Source: Nakamurella sp. A5-74 (GTDB taxonomy: Bacteria; Actinomycetota; Actinomycetes; Mycobacteriales; Nakamurellaceae). From it: a DNA stretch of 64,000 bases. Of the stretch, positions 1-9,229 are shown piece by piece. The stretch is from assembly GCF_040438885.1 (NCBI RefSeq), contig NZ_CP159218.1:2852001-2916000 (forward strand), given 5' to 3'. Under the pieces are notes generated by a model, which was not told the DNA's origin, made no database searches, and saw only the letters and a program-made list of their open reading frames with translations. Made by a program: the position numbers and the translations under genes. Within the stretch, counting starts at the first letter, position 1; each line of letters begins with the position of its first letter.

Positions 1-1146
1 GGCGCCCGAGCCGCGACCGGGGCCCACCCTGATGCCGTTGTTCTTGGCCCAGTTGATGAAGTCGGCGACAACGAGGAAGTACCCGGGGAAGCGCATCTGG
101 GTGATGACGTCGACCTCGTAGTCGGCCTGCGTCCGCACCTCGGCCGGCACCCCGTCCGGGAACCGGAACGCGAGCCCGAGGTCGACCTCCTTGATGAACC
201 AGCTGGTCTCCGATTCCCCGTGCGGCACCGGGAATCTCGGCATGTACGAGGCGTCCTCGTCGAAGCTCGTCGAGCACCGCTCGGCGATCAGCAGCGTGTT
301 GTCGCACGCCTCCTTCAACTGGTACTTGCCCTCCCACAGCTGCCGCATCTCGGCCGGCGACTTGAGGTAGAAGTCCCGGGCGTCGAACTTGAAACGGTTC
401 GGGTCATCCAGCGTGCTGCCGGACTGCACACAGAGCAACGCCTCGTGCGAGTCGGCGTCCGCCGGGTCGGTGTAGTGCAGGTCGTTGGTCGCGATGGTCG
501 GCAGAGAAAGATCCTTCGACAGCCGCAGCAGACCCTCGATGACCCTGGTCTCGATGCCCAGGCCGTGGTCCATCAGCTCGACGAAGTAATTGCCCTCCCC
601 GAAGATGTCGCGGAACTCCGCTGCGCTCTCGGCCGCCTTGGCGTAGTTGCCGATCCGCAACCAGGTCTGGATCTCGCCCGAAGGGCAGCCGGTGGTGGCG
701 ATCAGTCCCTGCGCATACTCCGACAGCAGCTCCCGGTCGGCGCGCGGCTTGAAGTAGTAGCCCTCGATGGAGCTTCGGGACGCCAACCGGAACAGGTTGT
801 GCATGCCCTGCTGGGACTCCGACAGCAGCGTCATGTGGGTGAACGCTCCACCGCCGGAGACGTCGTCCTCACCGCCGGATGCCCACTTGACCCGCTCACG
901 CGACGAGCGGTGCGTGTTCGGGGTGACGTACGCCTCCATGCCGATGATCGGCTTGACGCCTGCGGCATTGGCCTTGGAGTAGAAGTCGTAGGCGCCGAAG
1001 ACGTTGCCGTGGTCGGTCATCGCCAGGGCGGGCATCCCCATCTCGGCGGCCCGGCTGAACAGGCTGCCCAGGCGGGCGGCCCCGTCCAGCATCGAGTACT
1101 CGGTGTGTACGTGCAGATGGACGAAGGAGTCATTCGAAACGGACAT
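1..1146 (-). CDS. dnaE: DNA polymerase III alpha subunit, N-terminal 382 codons (partial)
   Basis: Replicative DNA polymerase catalytic subunit; the C-terminal two thirds lie beyond the window. The visible part is the PHP domain: HLHVHTEYS at residues 10-18, then MTDHGN, and further on ATNDLHYTDPADADSHEALL, all typical of DnaE. The reading frame is open to base 1 and ends in GPGRGSGA, the start of the palm. The ATG at 1146 has a purine-rich AGGAGGAAGGAG just upstream on the minus strand. PHP residues look intact, so proofreading activity of the DnaE1 type is possible, but that is inference. It faces away from the hypothetical gene at 1345. Confidence 0.97.
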   Translation of the reverse strand, partial: MSVSNDSFVHLHVHTEYSMLDGAARLGSLFSRAAEMGMPALAMTDHGNVFGAYDFYSKANAAGVKPIIGMEAYVTPNTHRSSRERVKWASGGEDDVSGGGAFTHMTLLSESQQGMHNLFRLASRSSIEGYYFKPRADRELLSEYAQGLIATTGCPSGEIQTWLRIGNYAKAAESAAEFRDIFGEGNYFVELMDHGLGIETRVIEGLLRLSKDLSLPTIATNDLHYTDPADADSHEALLCVQSGSTLDDPNRFKFDARDFYLKSPAEMRQLWEGKYQLKEACDNTLLIAERCSTSFDEDASYMPRFPVPHGESETSWFIKEVDLGLAFRFPDGVPAEVRTQADYEVDVITQMRFPGYFLVVADFINWAKNNGIRVGPGRGSGA

Positions 1147-1332
1147 GGTCGAGCCACCGGCTCCTTCCTCCTGCGGTACTGCTGGCGTGGACTCATGGTG
1201 CGTCCGGGGGTCTCGCACGCGGCGAAAGTCCGTTCTATCACCGTCCGCCGACACCCACCGACCAGCACACGCCCACCCGCGGCAGGGCGCCCGCGACACA
1301 CCGCGCGACACCCCGCTCGGCGGCTCACCCGG

Positions 1333-1338
1333 TAGGTT
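1333..1338 (+). promoter_or_regulatory. -10 hexamer TAGGTT, leaderless start
   Basis: TAGGTT ends six bases before the GTG at 1345. With the usual 6-7 base distance from -10 to transcription start, the mRNA would begin at the start codon. Confidence 0.5.
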
Positions 1339-1344
1339 CGCCGG

Positions 1345-2217
1345 GTGAGGTCGACGCCGCCGGGTCAGCCCGGTCATTCCCCCGCGAGCCGGCCCCTTCC
1401 CGACGTGATCGATCTCCGATTGCTGGCCGCGTTGACCGGTGCGGGCGGATCGGTCGGGCTCCCTCACGCGGCCTGGAATGCCGGGATCGCGCAGGCCGAT
1501 GCCGCTGCCCGACTGGTCCAGCTCGCCGAGTCCGGATTTCCGCTGCGGCTCGTCGTCGAGGGTGACGCCCGGCTGCTGCACCAGGTGATCGAGCGCGGTC
1601 CGGTGGTCGGTGCTCCGCCCACTCCACCGACCAACGCATCTCCCGCCCCGGGTTCTTCGGAGTCCGCGCCGGCCGCGGCCACCTGGGGGCTGCCGGGATC
1701 TGGGGCGTGGGCCCGCCGCGACCCGTCAGCGGTGCCGTCCGCGACCCGGCCGGCGCAGGATGCCGACGACGCACCGACGTCTCCCCGTCCGTCGACTCCT
1801 CCGTCGGTCGCTGCTGGACAACCGCAGCGCACCGTCGGACTTGCCGACGAACACCTGTCGGTGACGGTGTCGCAGATCGTCGACCCGGCGACGGACGTGC
1901 TCACTGCTGCCGGCTACGTCCTGGATCCGGCCGAGCGGGCGGTGTTGGTTCACAGCGTGATCGCCAACCACGGCCCGGCCGCGCACGACTGCCTGCCGGA
2001 TCTGTACCTGGTGCTGGTCGGTGCCGACGGTGGGGTGCTGCAGAAGGCACCCGTGTCGGTGGCCGGCTACCCGGCGCACCGCGTGGGAGTGGCACCCGGC
2101 AGGGTCGCCGAAGGGTGGACGGTGTTCCTGATCGGTGCCACCACGGACGTCGAGGCGGTGCGCTGGTCGGTCCGGCCGGATCTCATCGACCGCACCCTCA
2201 ACTGGTCCCCCCGCTGA
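1345..2217 (+). CDS. Hypothetical protein, helix-turn-helix-like N-terminus and DUF4352-like C-terminus
   Basis: Function not recognised; 290 aa. Residues about 15-70 look helical and winged-helix-like (LLAALTGAGGSVGL, then AARLVQLAESGFPLRLVVEGD). Residues about 85-155 are Pro/Ala/Ser-rich and probably disordered. Residues about 165-290 resemble a beta-sandwich of the DUF4352 kind, with the pattern VHSVIANHGPAAHDCLPDLY and a following GRVAEGWTVFLI strand. No signal peptide or membrane segment is seen. The GTG start has no Shine-Dalgarno sequence but sits six bases after TAGGTT. It is divergent from dnaE with a 198-base gap and may share its promoter region. A regulator or accessory protein is only a guess. 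Confidence 0.75.
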   Translation: MRSTPPGQPGHSPASRPLPDVIDLRLLAALTGAGGSVGLPHAAWNAGIAQADAAARLVQLAESGFPLRLVVEGDARLLHQVIERGPVVGAPPTPPTNASPAPGSSESAPAAATWGLPGSGAWARRDPSAVPSATRPAQDADDAPTSPRPSTPPSVAAGQPQRTVGLADEHLSVTVSQIVDPATDVLTAAGYVLDPAERAVLVHSVIANHGPAAHDCLPDLYLVLVGADGGVLQKAPVSVAGYPAHRVGVAPGRVAEGWTVFLIGATTDVEAVRWSVRPDLIDRTLNWSPR

Positions 2218-2299
2218 CCCGCACGGAGTCGGCCGTCGATCTGTGGCGACCGCCCGCCGATCCGCAGGATCACCCGCACTCCGGCAGCTGGGCCCCGGA

Positions 2300-3226
2300 T
2301 CAGGTGGCGCGCAACTTCTCCAGCGCATCGACCAGGTCGGCAGGATAGGGACTGGTGAAGCGCACTTCCTGGCCGTCCGCGGGATGGGCGAAAGCCAATT
2401 CCCGGGCATGCAGCCACTGGCGCGTCAACGGGAGTGCCTTGGCCAGCACCGGATCGGCGCCATAGGTGAGGTCTCCGACCAGCGGGTGATGCATGGCCGC
2501 GAAGTGCACGCGGATCTGGTGTGTCCTACCGGTTTCCAGGTGCACCTCGACCAGCGTCGCAGACCGGAACGCCTCGAGAGTCTCGTAGTGCGTCACCGAA
2601 TCCCGACCCCCGGTGACGACGGCGAACTTGTAGTCCGCCTTCGGATGCCGACCGATCGGCGCGTCGATGGTGCCCGATGTCGGATCCGGCAGACCCTGGA
2701 TGATCGCGTGGTAGACCTTCTCGACAGTGCGATCCCGGAAGTAGTCCTTGATCACCGAGTAGGCGCGTTCGCTCTTCGCCACCACCATCACACCGGTGGT
2801 CCCGACGTCGAGACGGTGCACGATTCCCTGCCGCTCGGCGGCACCCGAGGTGGCAACGCTGATCCCGAGGCCCGCCAACGCCCCGAGCACCGTCGGGCCC
2901 GTCCACCCGGGTGACGGATGCGCCGCAACCCCGACCGGTTTGTCGACCACCACGATGTCGTCGTCGTTGTGCAGGATCGAGAACCCCGGCACTTCCTGCG
3001 GAATCACCTGTGGTCCGTGCTCCGGATCCGGCAGGGTGAGCTCGAGCCAGGTGTCCGGCACCAACCGGGTGGACCGGCCGACCACCTCGCCGTCGATCTG
3101 GACGTCACCGGCATCGACCACCGCGGCGACGGCCGTCCTGCTCATCCCGAGCATCCGGGCCAGACCGGCGTCCACCCGCATCCCGGCCAGACCCTCGGGC
3201 ACGGGCAACCTTCGGTAGTCAGGCAT
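2300..3226 (-). CDS. rluD: RluD-family 23S rRNA pseudouridine synthase
   Basis: Converts specific uridines of large-subunit rRNA to pseudouridine. It is 308 aa: an S4 RNA-binding domain at residues about 14-75 ([20 protein letters not shown]), then the RluA/RluD catalytic domain with the signature HRLDVGTTG near residue 140, whose Asp is the nucleophile, and [11 protein letters not shown] further on. The ATG at 3226 was chosen over the longer open frame because [12 protein letters not shown] leads straight into the S4 domain. It overlaps the lspA stop by eight bases, so translation is probably coupled. Same neighbour order as Rv1539-Rv1540. Confidence 0.93.
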   Translation of the reverse strand: MPDYRRLPVPEGLAGMRVDAGLARMLGMSRTAVAAVVDAGDVQIDGEVVGRSTRLVPDTWLELTLPDPEHGPQVIPQEVPGFSILHNDDDIVVVDKPVGVAAHPSPGWTGPTVLGALAGLGISVATSGAAERQGIVHRLDVGTTGVMVVAKSERAYSVIKDYFRDRTVEKVYHAIIQGLPDPTSGTIDAPIGRHPKADYKFAVVTGGRDSVTHYETLEAFRSATLVEVHLETGRTHQIRVHFAAMHHPLVGDLTYGADPVLAKALPLTRQWLHARELAFAHPADGQEVRFTSPYPADLVDALEKLRAT

Positions 3227-3980
3227 CGGACACCTGCGTCGTGGTCGTGGCACCGCTACGCGCTCGGGAGCTGGTCCCGTCGAGCTCGATGCCACGCAAG
3301 GAGGTGAGCACCAGCAGGATCGCACCGATGGTGATGGACGAGTCGGCGACGTTGAACACCGGGAAGTACTGCGCATCAGGGCCGAAGACGGAAACGAAGT
3401 CGACGACGTGGCCACGGAGGAAGCCGGGTGCGCGGAAGAAGCGATCGATCAGATTCCCGACGGCGCCGCCGAGGATCAGCCCGAGACACGTTGCCCACCA
3501 ACCCGATCGGAGCCTGGAGGCGATCCGCACGATGACCACGACGACCACACAGGCGACGAGCGCCAGGATCCAGGTCATCCCGGTGCCGAGCGAGAACGCG
3601 GCACCCGCGTTGCGCAGCAAGGAGAAATGGACGAGGCCGCCCAGGATGCTCGGCGACACCCCAGGGGTCAGCGTCGCAACCGCGATGATCTTGGTGATCT
3701 GGTCGACCACCAGGATCACCACCGCCAGGATCAGCACCAGCGGGAGCCGGGACGCTCCGGTAGCAGCAGTTCCTGGAGTTTCCGAAGGGTCCGACAGCTC
3801 GTCACCGGCCCCGGCATCGGCGACCGGTGGGTCCGCGGGTGTCCCTGGGTGCGCGGCGGCTGCGGAGCCGACGGCGGCGGCGGCGTGGACACCTGCGTCC
3901 GCCTGGTCCGGCGTGTCGGCCGGCACCGCGTCATCGGCGGCGGCCGTGCGCGCGTCGGGCCGGTCTTCGGGGAGGTTCAC
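3219..3980 (-). CDS. lspA: Prolipoprotein signal peptidase (signal peptidase II)
   Basis: Inner-membrane aspartyl protease that cleaves signal peptides of lipoproteins after diacylglyceryl transfer. Family signatures are present: [17 protein letters not shown] with the first catalytic Asp, and FNVADSSI with the second. Four membrane segments span residues about 80-245. At 253 aa it is longer than usual because of an 80-residue Ala/Asp/Pro-rich N-terminal tail, seen in some actinobacterial homologues and likely cytoplasmic and disordered. Start is GTG at 3980; a shorter start nearer the first membrane helix cannot be excluded. It lies between the antiporter (12-base gap) and rluD (overlap), consistent with one transcript. 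Confidence 0.93.
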   Translation of the reverse strand: MNLPEDRPDARTAAADDAVPADTPDQADAGVHAAAAVGSAAAAHPGTPADPPVADAGAGDELSDPSETPGTAATGASRLPLVLILAVVILVVDQITKIIAVATLTPGVSPSILGGLVHFSLLRNAGAAFSLGTGMTWILALVACVVVVVIVRIASRLRSGWWATCLGLILGGAVGNLIDRFFRAPGFLRGHVVDFVSVFGPDAQYFPVFNVADSSITIGAILLVLTSLRGIELDGTSSRARSGATTTTQVSDA

Positions 3981-3992
3981 CCCGACAGTCTC

Positions 3993-5573
3993 TCAAACCG
4001 TGGGCGGACCGTCTCCCACGTCACGGGTGGATCCCCGACGAGGACGCGGACGGGGCCGACGGCGGACCGAGGGTTCCACGCCCACCACCGCATCCCGCAC
4101 GACGGGGCGGGTGAACCAACCGGCCAGCGGTCCTGCCCGGCCGACGGCCCGCAACCGCCGTTCGGTGGCCGCCCTGACGTTCTCCGGGGCGACGACCAGG
4201 AACTCGTCGCCGTACTGCAGCCGCACGGTGGGGGCAACCTGCAGCGGTGCCCCGTCCCGCAGTACCAGGGCGATGGTGGTGGACGGCGGGAGACGCAGCT
4301 CCGACAGGTACACGCCGTGCAGCTTCGAGTCCATCGGGACCGCGATCTGCAGGACGTGCGCCTTCATCCGGTCGAGGGTCGACGCCTCGATCTGCACCTC
4401 GTGCGGCGCGACCACCTCCAGCACCCCGAGTTTGCGGGCCAACCAGGCGAGGCTGGTGCCCTGCAGCAGGGTGTAGACGATCACCACGACCAGCATCAGG
4501 TCGACCAGATCCTGCGCGGTGTCCCGTCCGTAGACCAGCGGGATCATCGCCAGCACGATCGGTACCGCGCCGCGCAGACCCGACCACGACAGGAAGACCT
4601 GTTCGCGCCAGGGAATCTTGAAGGGCGCCGTCGCGGCGAACACCGACAGCGGCCTGGCCACGAGCAGCAACCACAGCCCGATCAGCAGGCCCGGCAACAA
4701 CATCTCGGGCAGCCGGTGCGGGTCGGCGTACAGCCCGAGCAGGACGAACAGACCGATCTGCGCGAGCCAGCCGAGACCCTCCGCGAAGCCGAGCGTGTTG
4801 GCCCGGTGCGGGAGCGAGGAGTTGCCCAGGATCAGCGAACACACGTAGACGGCCAGGAAGCCGGAGCCGTGGGCCAACCCTCCGGCGGTGTAGGCGCCGA
4901 CGATCAACGCCATCGTCGCCAACGGGTACAGACCACCGGCAGGCAGCGCGATCCGTCGCAACCACCACGCGCCGCCGAAGCCGATCGCCAACCCGACCAC
5001 CGCGCCGGCGAACAGCTCGAAGACCACCAGCAGCGGCGCCGTCCAGGTGATGTCCTGCGTACCGGCGAGCAGCAGGACGGCCAGGACGACGGGCGCGTCG
5101 TTCAGCCCGGACTCCAGCTCCAGACTTGCTGCGACCCTGCGCAGCACCGGCACCCCGCGCAGCACGGAGAACACCGCTGCGGCATCGGTCGAGGACAACA
5201 CGGCGCCCCACAGCAGGCTGGTGCGCCAGTCATATCCCATGAGCAGGTGGACTCCCAGGCCGGCGACCCCGATCGACACGATCACGGCCACCGTGGCAAG
5301 CGAGATCCCCAGTCCCAGAGCAGGTTTGACGTTGTTCCAGCGGGTCGTGAGACCGCCCTCGGCAAGGATGAGCACCAACGCGCCGAGACCGAGGTACTCG
5401 GTGAGCAGTGCGTTGCTGAAGTCGATCCCCAGGCCGGCGTTGCCCAACGCCATCCCCATGATCAGGTACAGCAACATGGAGGGCAGGCCGGCCTTCTTGG
5501 ACACCCGGATCGCCATCATGGCCACCAGCAGGACGACGGCGGTCAACCCCAGGACCTTCTCGAGGCTGTCCAT
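3993..5573 (-). CDS. K+/H+ or Na+/H+ antiporter with RCK_C domain (NhaP2-like)
   Basis: Monovalent cation/proton antiporter of the cell membrane, CPA1/NhaP2 type. The first about 390 residues form some 12-13 membrane helices with the ion-site signatures SSTDAAAVFS and ELESGLNDAP. The cytoplasmic tail (about 405-495) is an RCK_C/TrkA-C ligand-sensing domain (MDSKLHGVYLSELRLPPSTT, YGDEFLVVAPE), which favours potassium/proton exchange under control of a bound ligand. Length 526 aa is normal for the family. A basic, disordered tail of about 25 residues follows. It heads the antiporter-lspA-rluD run. Confidence 0.9.
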   Translation of the reverse strand: MDSLEKVLGLTAVVLLVAMMAIRVSKKAGLPSMLLYLIMGMALGNAGLGIDFSNALLTEYLGLGALVLILAEGGLTTRWNNVKPALGLGISLATVAVIVSIGVAGLGVHLLMGYDWRTSLLWGAVLSSTDAAAVFSVLRGVPVLRRVAASLELESGLNDAPVVLAVLLLAGTQDITWTAPLLVVFELFAGAVVGLAIGFGGAWWLRRIALPAGGLYPLATMALIVGAYTAGGLAHGSGFLAVYVCSLILGNSSLPHRANTLGFAEGLGWLAQIGLFVLLGLYADPHRLPEMLLPGLLIGLWLLLVARPLSVFAATAPFKIPWREQVFLSWSGLRGAVPIVLAMIPLVYGRDTAQDLVDLMLVVVIVYTLLQGTSLAWLARKLGVLEVVAPHEVQIEASTLDRMKAHVLQIAVPMDSKLHGVYLSELRLPPSTTIALVLRDGAPLQVAPTVRLQYGDEFLVVAPENVRAATERRLRAVGRAGPLAGWFTRPVVRDAVVGVEPSVRRRPRPRPRRGSTRDVGDGPPTV

Positions 5574-5664
5574 GTCCGCTCAGCCGGTCGGAGCGCCGTG
5601 CGGGCGCGCGGAGACGACACCGGTCGTGCCCGCACCGTCCCGCCGCGTCCGCATGGGAGCAAGT

Positions 5665-7077
5665 CTAGGGAACGAGGACACCCGCGCCGACGACCGGCGC
5701 CGCATCCGGGTAGTCGGGCAGCTGGATGGCCGTGGCCGCGGTGTCCACCCAGTGGTCCTGGATGCCGCTCTCCGGATCGATGGACCCGCCCTCGCCGTAC
5801 TGGCCGGAGGCCGTCGTCCCGACGTCCGCCGTACCTGCCTCGATCGTGGGGTCGGCGTCGGTGTTGACGTCAGCGAGCAGATCAGGAGCATCCGGGTCCC
5901 CGAGACCGAACATCGCCCGGGATCGCTGCTCGTTGACCAACGCCAGGTGCTGGTTGGCCGCGACGAACGGTCGCATCAGGGTTTCGAAGCCCGCCAGGGC
6001 ACGCGCGAGGTCGCCGTCGGCTGCGGCCAACTCGCCCGCGAGGACGTAACCGCCGACGATTGCCAGGCTGGTGCCCTGACCCGACAACGGCGTGGTGCAC
6101 CAGGCGGCGTCGCCGAGCAGCACCACCCTGCCGCGTGACCAGCTGTCCATCCGGATCTGCACCATCGACGCCAGGTAGAAGTCCTCGGCCCGGTCCATCC
6201 CGTCCAGCATCCGCGGCGCCCACCACCCGAAGTCCGCGAACGCGGATGCGATGGCAGCGCGCTGCGCGTCCAGGTCGTCGTACCGGTAGTCGGCGGTCCC
6301 CCGGTATCCCATCGTCACCCTGACCTCGGTGTCCTGGCGGGCGGTGTAGACCCCGCACATCATCGGGCCTCGCGCCGCGAACACCTGCCATTCGTGCAGA
6401 TCGAAGGTGTTGGGCATGGTGAACACCGACAGGTGGGTTCCGAGATCGAGTCGGCCGACCGCAGCCTCGGGGAAGGCGAGCCGGCGGACTCCGCTGTGCA
6501 GGCCGTCCGCCCCGACGACCAGGTCGGCATGCACCACCTCGCCGCCGGTGAGCGTGACGTCGACCCCGTCGTCGTGCTGGACGAGCCGCTCGATCCTGGT
6601 GCCGTGACGCAGCCGTACCGACGACCCGCCGGCGCTGGGACCGAGGTCGAGTGAGGAGAGCAGGACGGCGGCGAGATCGTCCCGCAGGATCTCCACGTCC
6701 GGGCTGTCCAGCGGACCACCGGTCAGCGTTGCCGCGGTGCTGCTCATCAACTCGCTGCCGTCGGACGGGTCGATCACCGACATGCCGCGCATCCGGGTAC
6801 GGGCGGCGCCGACCGCGTCACCGATCCCCATCCGGTCGACGACCTCGAGTGCCGGGCCCCGCACGTCGATCGCCTGGCCGCCCTGTCGCGGAGCCTGGGC
6901 GGACTCGATGACAGTGACGTCGAAGCCGAAGCGCTGCAACCAGTGTGCCACCGTCAGACCGGCGACACCTGCGCCCGAGACGAGCACTGTACGAACCCGG
7001 GAGGGCCCGTCCGAGGTCTGCGACAGCACCCCGACCCGGTGCCGGGTGGCGAGGGGAACAGGCGTGGGAGCGGACAT
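5665..7077 (-). CDS. FAD-dependent monooxygenase (aromatic hydroxylase/TetX-like)
   Basis: Flavoprotein hydroxylase of the PHBH family, 470 aa. The N-terminal Rossmann motif is VSGAGVAGLTVAHWL with Glu ending the second strand (VTVIESA); the middle has ADLVVGADGLHSGVR, the DG motif; the C-terminal GD motif is VVLLGDAAWCTTPLSGQGTSL. This set is shared with tetracycline- and rifampicin-modifying enzymes and with phenolic hydroxylases; the substrate cannot be told from sequence. The ATG at 7077 has AGGAG eight bases upstream on the minus strand, so the longer open frame was not used. It is divergent from a GntR/TetR-type regulator, which probably controls it. Confidence 0.9.
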   Translation of the reverse strand: MSAPTPVPLATRHRVGVLSQTSDGPSRVRTVLVSGAGVAGLTVAHWLQRFGFDVTVIESAQAPRQGGQAIDVRGPALEVVDRMGIGDAVGAARTRMRGMSVIDPSDGSELMSSTAATLTGGPLDSPDVEILRDDLAAVLLSSLDLGPSAGGSSVRLRHGTRIERLVQHDDGVDVTLTGGEVVHADLVVGADGLHSGVRRLAFPEAAVGRLDLGTHLSVFTMPNTFDLHEWQVFAARGPMMCGVYTARQDTEVRVTMGYRGTADYRYDDLDAQRAAIASAFADFGWWAPRMLDGMDRAEDFYLASMVQIRMDSWSRGRVVLLGDAAWCTTPLSGQGTSLAIVGGYVLAGELAAADGDLARALAGFETLMRPFVAANQHLALVNEQRSRAMFGLGDPDAPDLLADVNTDADPTIEAGTADVGTTASGQYGEGGSIDPESGIQDHWVDTAATAIQLPDYPDAAPVVGAGVLVP

Positions 7078-7218
7078 GATGGTTCTCCTGTCGTGTGAGC
7101 CACCGGTGCTGGTCACCGACAGCGACCCGGTCAGATTCCAAGACGCGTGCGGGTTGTGGCGCGGCTGCCGCAGTACAGACGCCGTAGGGTGCGGAAGCTG
7201 TAGCAGCACAGGAGCGGG

Positions 7219-8154
7219 GTGACGATGACGGAACCGACGGCGTACCGGCGGATCGCGGCGTCGGTGCGCGCCAGGATCTCGGACGGGCAGCTGCGGGCCG
7301 GCGACCGTGCTCCGTCCACCCGCGACCTCATGCGCGAGCACCGCGTCGCCTCGGCCACCGCTGCCAGGGCATTGGGACTTCTGCGCGACCAGGGTCTCAT
7401 CGTCACCGTGCCGCGATCCGGCAGCGTGGTGGCGGATCTGCCGCCGGCGGCGTCCGGTCTCCGGCCCGGCGGCCTCACCCGTTCCGGCGGTGCGCTCAGG
7501 TCGGCCCGCACCGATCCGCAGAATCCGGGTGTCGCCGCGGTGACGGTGGCCGTCGCACTTGCCGACACCGAGGGTTTGTCAGCGGTCACGATCCGCCGGG
7601 TGGCCGCCGAGCTCGGCGTGCCGACCCTGGCGCTGACACCGACCGTGCGGGGCCGGGACGACCTGATCAGGGCGATGATCTCCGCGACCCTGGAGTCCGT
7701 CCCACTGCCGCCCGCGGTCGGTTCGTGGCGTGATCGGCTCACGGCCTCGGGTCGCCGGCAGTGGCAGCTGTACCGACGTCACCGATGGTTGCCGCACGTG
7801 GTGTCGCTGAACCGTCCGCAACCCGTCGGTGCCCTGCTCGAATTCGGCGAGTTCGATCTGGCCGCCCTGCAGGAAGTGGAGCCGGACCCGGTCGCGCGGA
7901 TGGACCTGCACATCGTGTTCACCGCATTCGTCCGCGGGCTGGCGACAGATCTCGCAGCCGAGGAGCAGGCGCTGGCCGACACCGGCATGGACTCCGACGC
8001 GTGGACCAGTGTTGACCCCGCGCTGGCGCGGGTGTTCCGGCAGCATGCCGGCCCAGCACTGCGGGCGATCGGTGAGTACCCGTACGACGTCGATCGGATC
8101 TTCGAACGAGGTCTGGCCACCCTGATCGACGGGTTCGGGACCCGACAGCGGTAG
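7219..8154 (+). CDS. GntR-TetR fusion transcriptional regulator
   Basis: 311 aa with two DNA-binding-type segments. Residues 5-75 form a GntR winged helix (AYRRIAASVRARISDGQLRAG, APSTRDLMREHRVASATAARAL, GLIVTVPRSGSVV). Residues about 105-160 form a TetR-type HTH (TVAVALADTEGLSAVTIRRVA). The rest is a TetR_C-like ligand domain. The start is uncertain: GTG 7219 or ATG 7225, both downstream of GGAG at 7211. It probably senses a hydrophobic compound and controls the divergent monooxygenase; the 141-base gap between them is the likely operator region. Confidence 0.88.
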   Translation: MTMTEPTAYRRIAASVRARISDGQLRAGDRAPSTRDLMREHRVASATAARALGLLRDQGLIVTVPRSGSVVADLPPAASGLRPGGLTRSGGALRSARTDPQNPGVAAVTVAVALADTEGLSAVTIRRVAAELGVPTLALTPTVRGRDDLIRAMISATLESVPLPPAVGSWRDRLTASGRRQWQLYRRHRWLPHVVSLNRPQPVGALLEFGEFDLAALQEVEPDPVARMDLHIVFTAFVRGLATDLAAEEQALADTGMDSDAWTSVDPALARVFRQHAGPALRAIGEYPYDVDRIFERGLATLIDGFGTRQR

Positions 8155-8172
8155 ACCCGGACCGCGACCCCC

Positions 8173-8188
8173 GGTCCCGACAGGGACC
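8173..8188. terminator. Hairpin between convergent genes
   Basis: GGTCCC-gaca-GGGACC, a perfect six-base-pair stem, lies between the 3' ends of the regulator and metF. No T-run follows, so intrinsic termination is uncertain. Confidence 0.4.
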
Positions 8189-8253
8189 GCACCCGGACGC
8201 CGGCCGCAGGACCGGATCCCCGACCGATGCTGCGCCCCGCCCGGACCCTCCGA

Positions 8254-9135
8254 TCAGACGCGCGCCGGGATCATGTCGAGAGCGCGGAGCACCTCGGTCA
8301 CCGCTCCGGCCCGGTTGAAGGTGTAGAAGTGCAGCGCGGGAACACCCTCGTCCTGCAGCCGTCGACACAGGTCGATGGCGTGGTCCATCCCCACGGCTCG
8401 TGCTGACGCCGGATCCGCTGCGGCACCGAGCTTCTCGGCGAGATCCCGCGGAGTCGACTGACCGGACAGGGCGCAGATGCGCTCGAGCCGGCGGAGGCTG
8501 ATGATCGGCATGATGCCCGGCAGCAACGGAACGTCGCCGCCGGCCGCGACCACCCGGTCCCGCAACCGCAGATGGTCGTCGGCGGAGAACAACATCTGGG
8601 TGATGCCGTACTCGGCGCCCGCGCGGATCTTGTCGAGGAAGAAGCGGGTGTCCGTCTCGACGTCGGGCGATCGCGGGTGCTTCTCCGGGAAGGCAGCAAC
8701 ACCCACCGAGAAGTCGCCCAGCGAGCGCACCAACCCGACCAGCTCGCTCGCGTAGGACAAGCCCTGGGGATGGGCGGTCCACTCCCCCATCGGGTCCCCG
8801 GGCGGGTCGCCTCGCAGCGCCAGGACGTTGGTGACCCCGCCGGCCGCGTACGAGCCGATCACGTGCCGGAGTTCCGCCACCGAGTGCCCGACGGCCGTCA
8901 GGTGGGCAACCGGCAGCAGGGTGGTCTCCTCCGCGATCCGTTCGGTGATGCGGATGGTGCGGTCCCGGCGGGATCCGCCGGCTCCGTAGGTCACCGAGAC
9001 GAACGCCGGACGCAGCGCCTCGAGCCGGCGCACGGCCAGCCACAGACCGTCTTCCTCGTCGTCGGACCGCGGTGGCATGAACTCGACGGAGAACTTGCGC
9101 TCGGGTCCGAGCAGGGTCTCGGAGACGGTGGGCAT
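8254..9135 (-). CDS. metF: 5,10-methylenetetrahydrofolate reductase
   Basis: Flavoenzyme that reduces methylene-THF to methyl-THF, the methyl donor for methionine synthesis. The 293-aa chain is a complete TIM barrel: FSVEFMPPR near the N-terminus, FVSVTYGAGGS, HLTAVGHS, LALRGDPPG, AAFPEKHP and the late GVPALHFYTFNRA. All are typical of bacterial MetF. The ATG at 9135 was chosen because a TACGCT hexamer lies seven bases upstream and the upstream residues of the open frame show no similarity. Equivalent to Rv2172c, the first gene of the conserved block. Confidence 0.95.
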   Translation of the reverse strand: MPTVSETLLGPERKFSVEFMPPRSDDEEDGLWLAVRRLEALRPAFVSVTYGAGGSRRDRTIRITERIAEETTLLPVAHLTAVGHSVAELRHVIGSYAAGGVTNVLALRGDPPGDPMGEWTAHPQGLSYASELVGLVRSLGDFSVGVAAFPEKHPRSPDVETDTRFFLDKIRAGAEYGITQMLFSADDHLRLRDRVVAAGGDVPLLPGIMPIISLRRLERICALSGQSTPRDLAEKLGAAADPASARAVGMDHAIDLCRRLQDEGVPALHFYTFNRAGAVTEVLRALDMIPARV

Positions 9136-9142
9136 GATCGCG

Positions 9143-9148
9143 AGCGTA
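9143..9148 (-). promoter_or_regulatory. -10 hexamer TACGCT of metF
   Basis: TACGCT on the minus strand, seven bases before the metF ATG; no Shine-Dalgarno sequence intervenes. Confidence 0.5.
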
Positions 9149-9229
9149 GTGCGTGCCGCAGGATCCCTTCCCGACCGGCCGGGACCGGAATCCGCTGCGG
9201 GTGTCACAGTGCCGTGCGATGCTCGGTGG

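Noticed and set aside
220-1335. 371-codon plus-strand frame opposite dnaE
   Set aside because: Antisense to the PHP domain of DnaE, which is unmistakable.
3408-5867. Long plus-strand open frame (819 codons) opposite lspA and the antiporter
   Set aside because: Composition is Arg/Gln/His/Asp-rich shadow sequence of high GC DNA; both genes on the minus strand have full family motifs.
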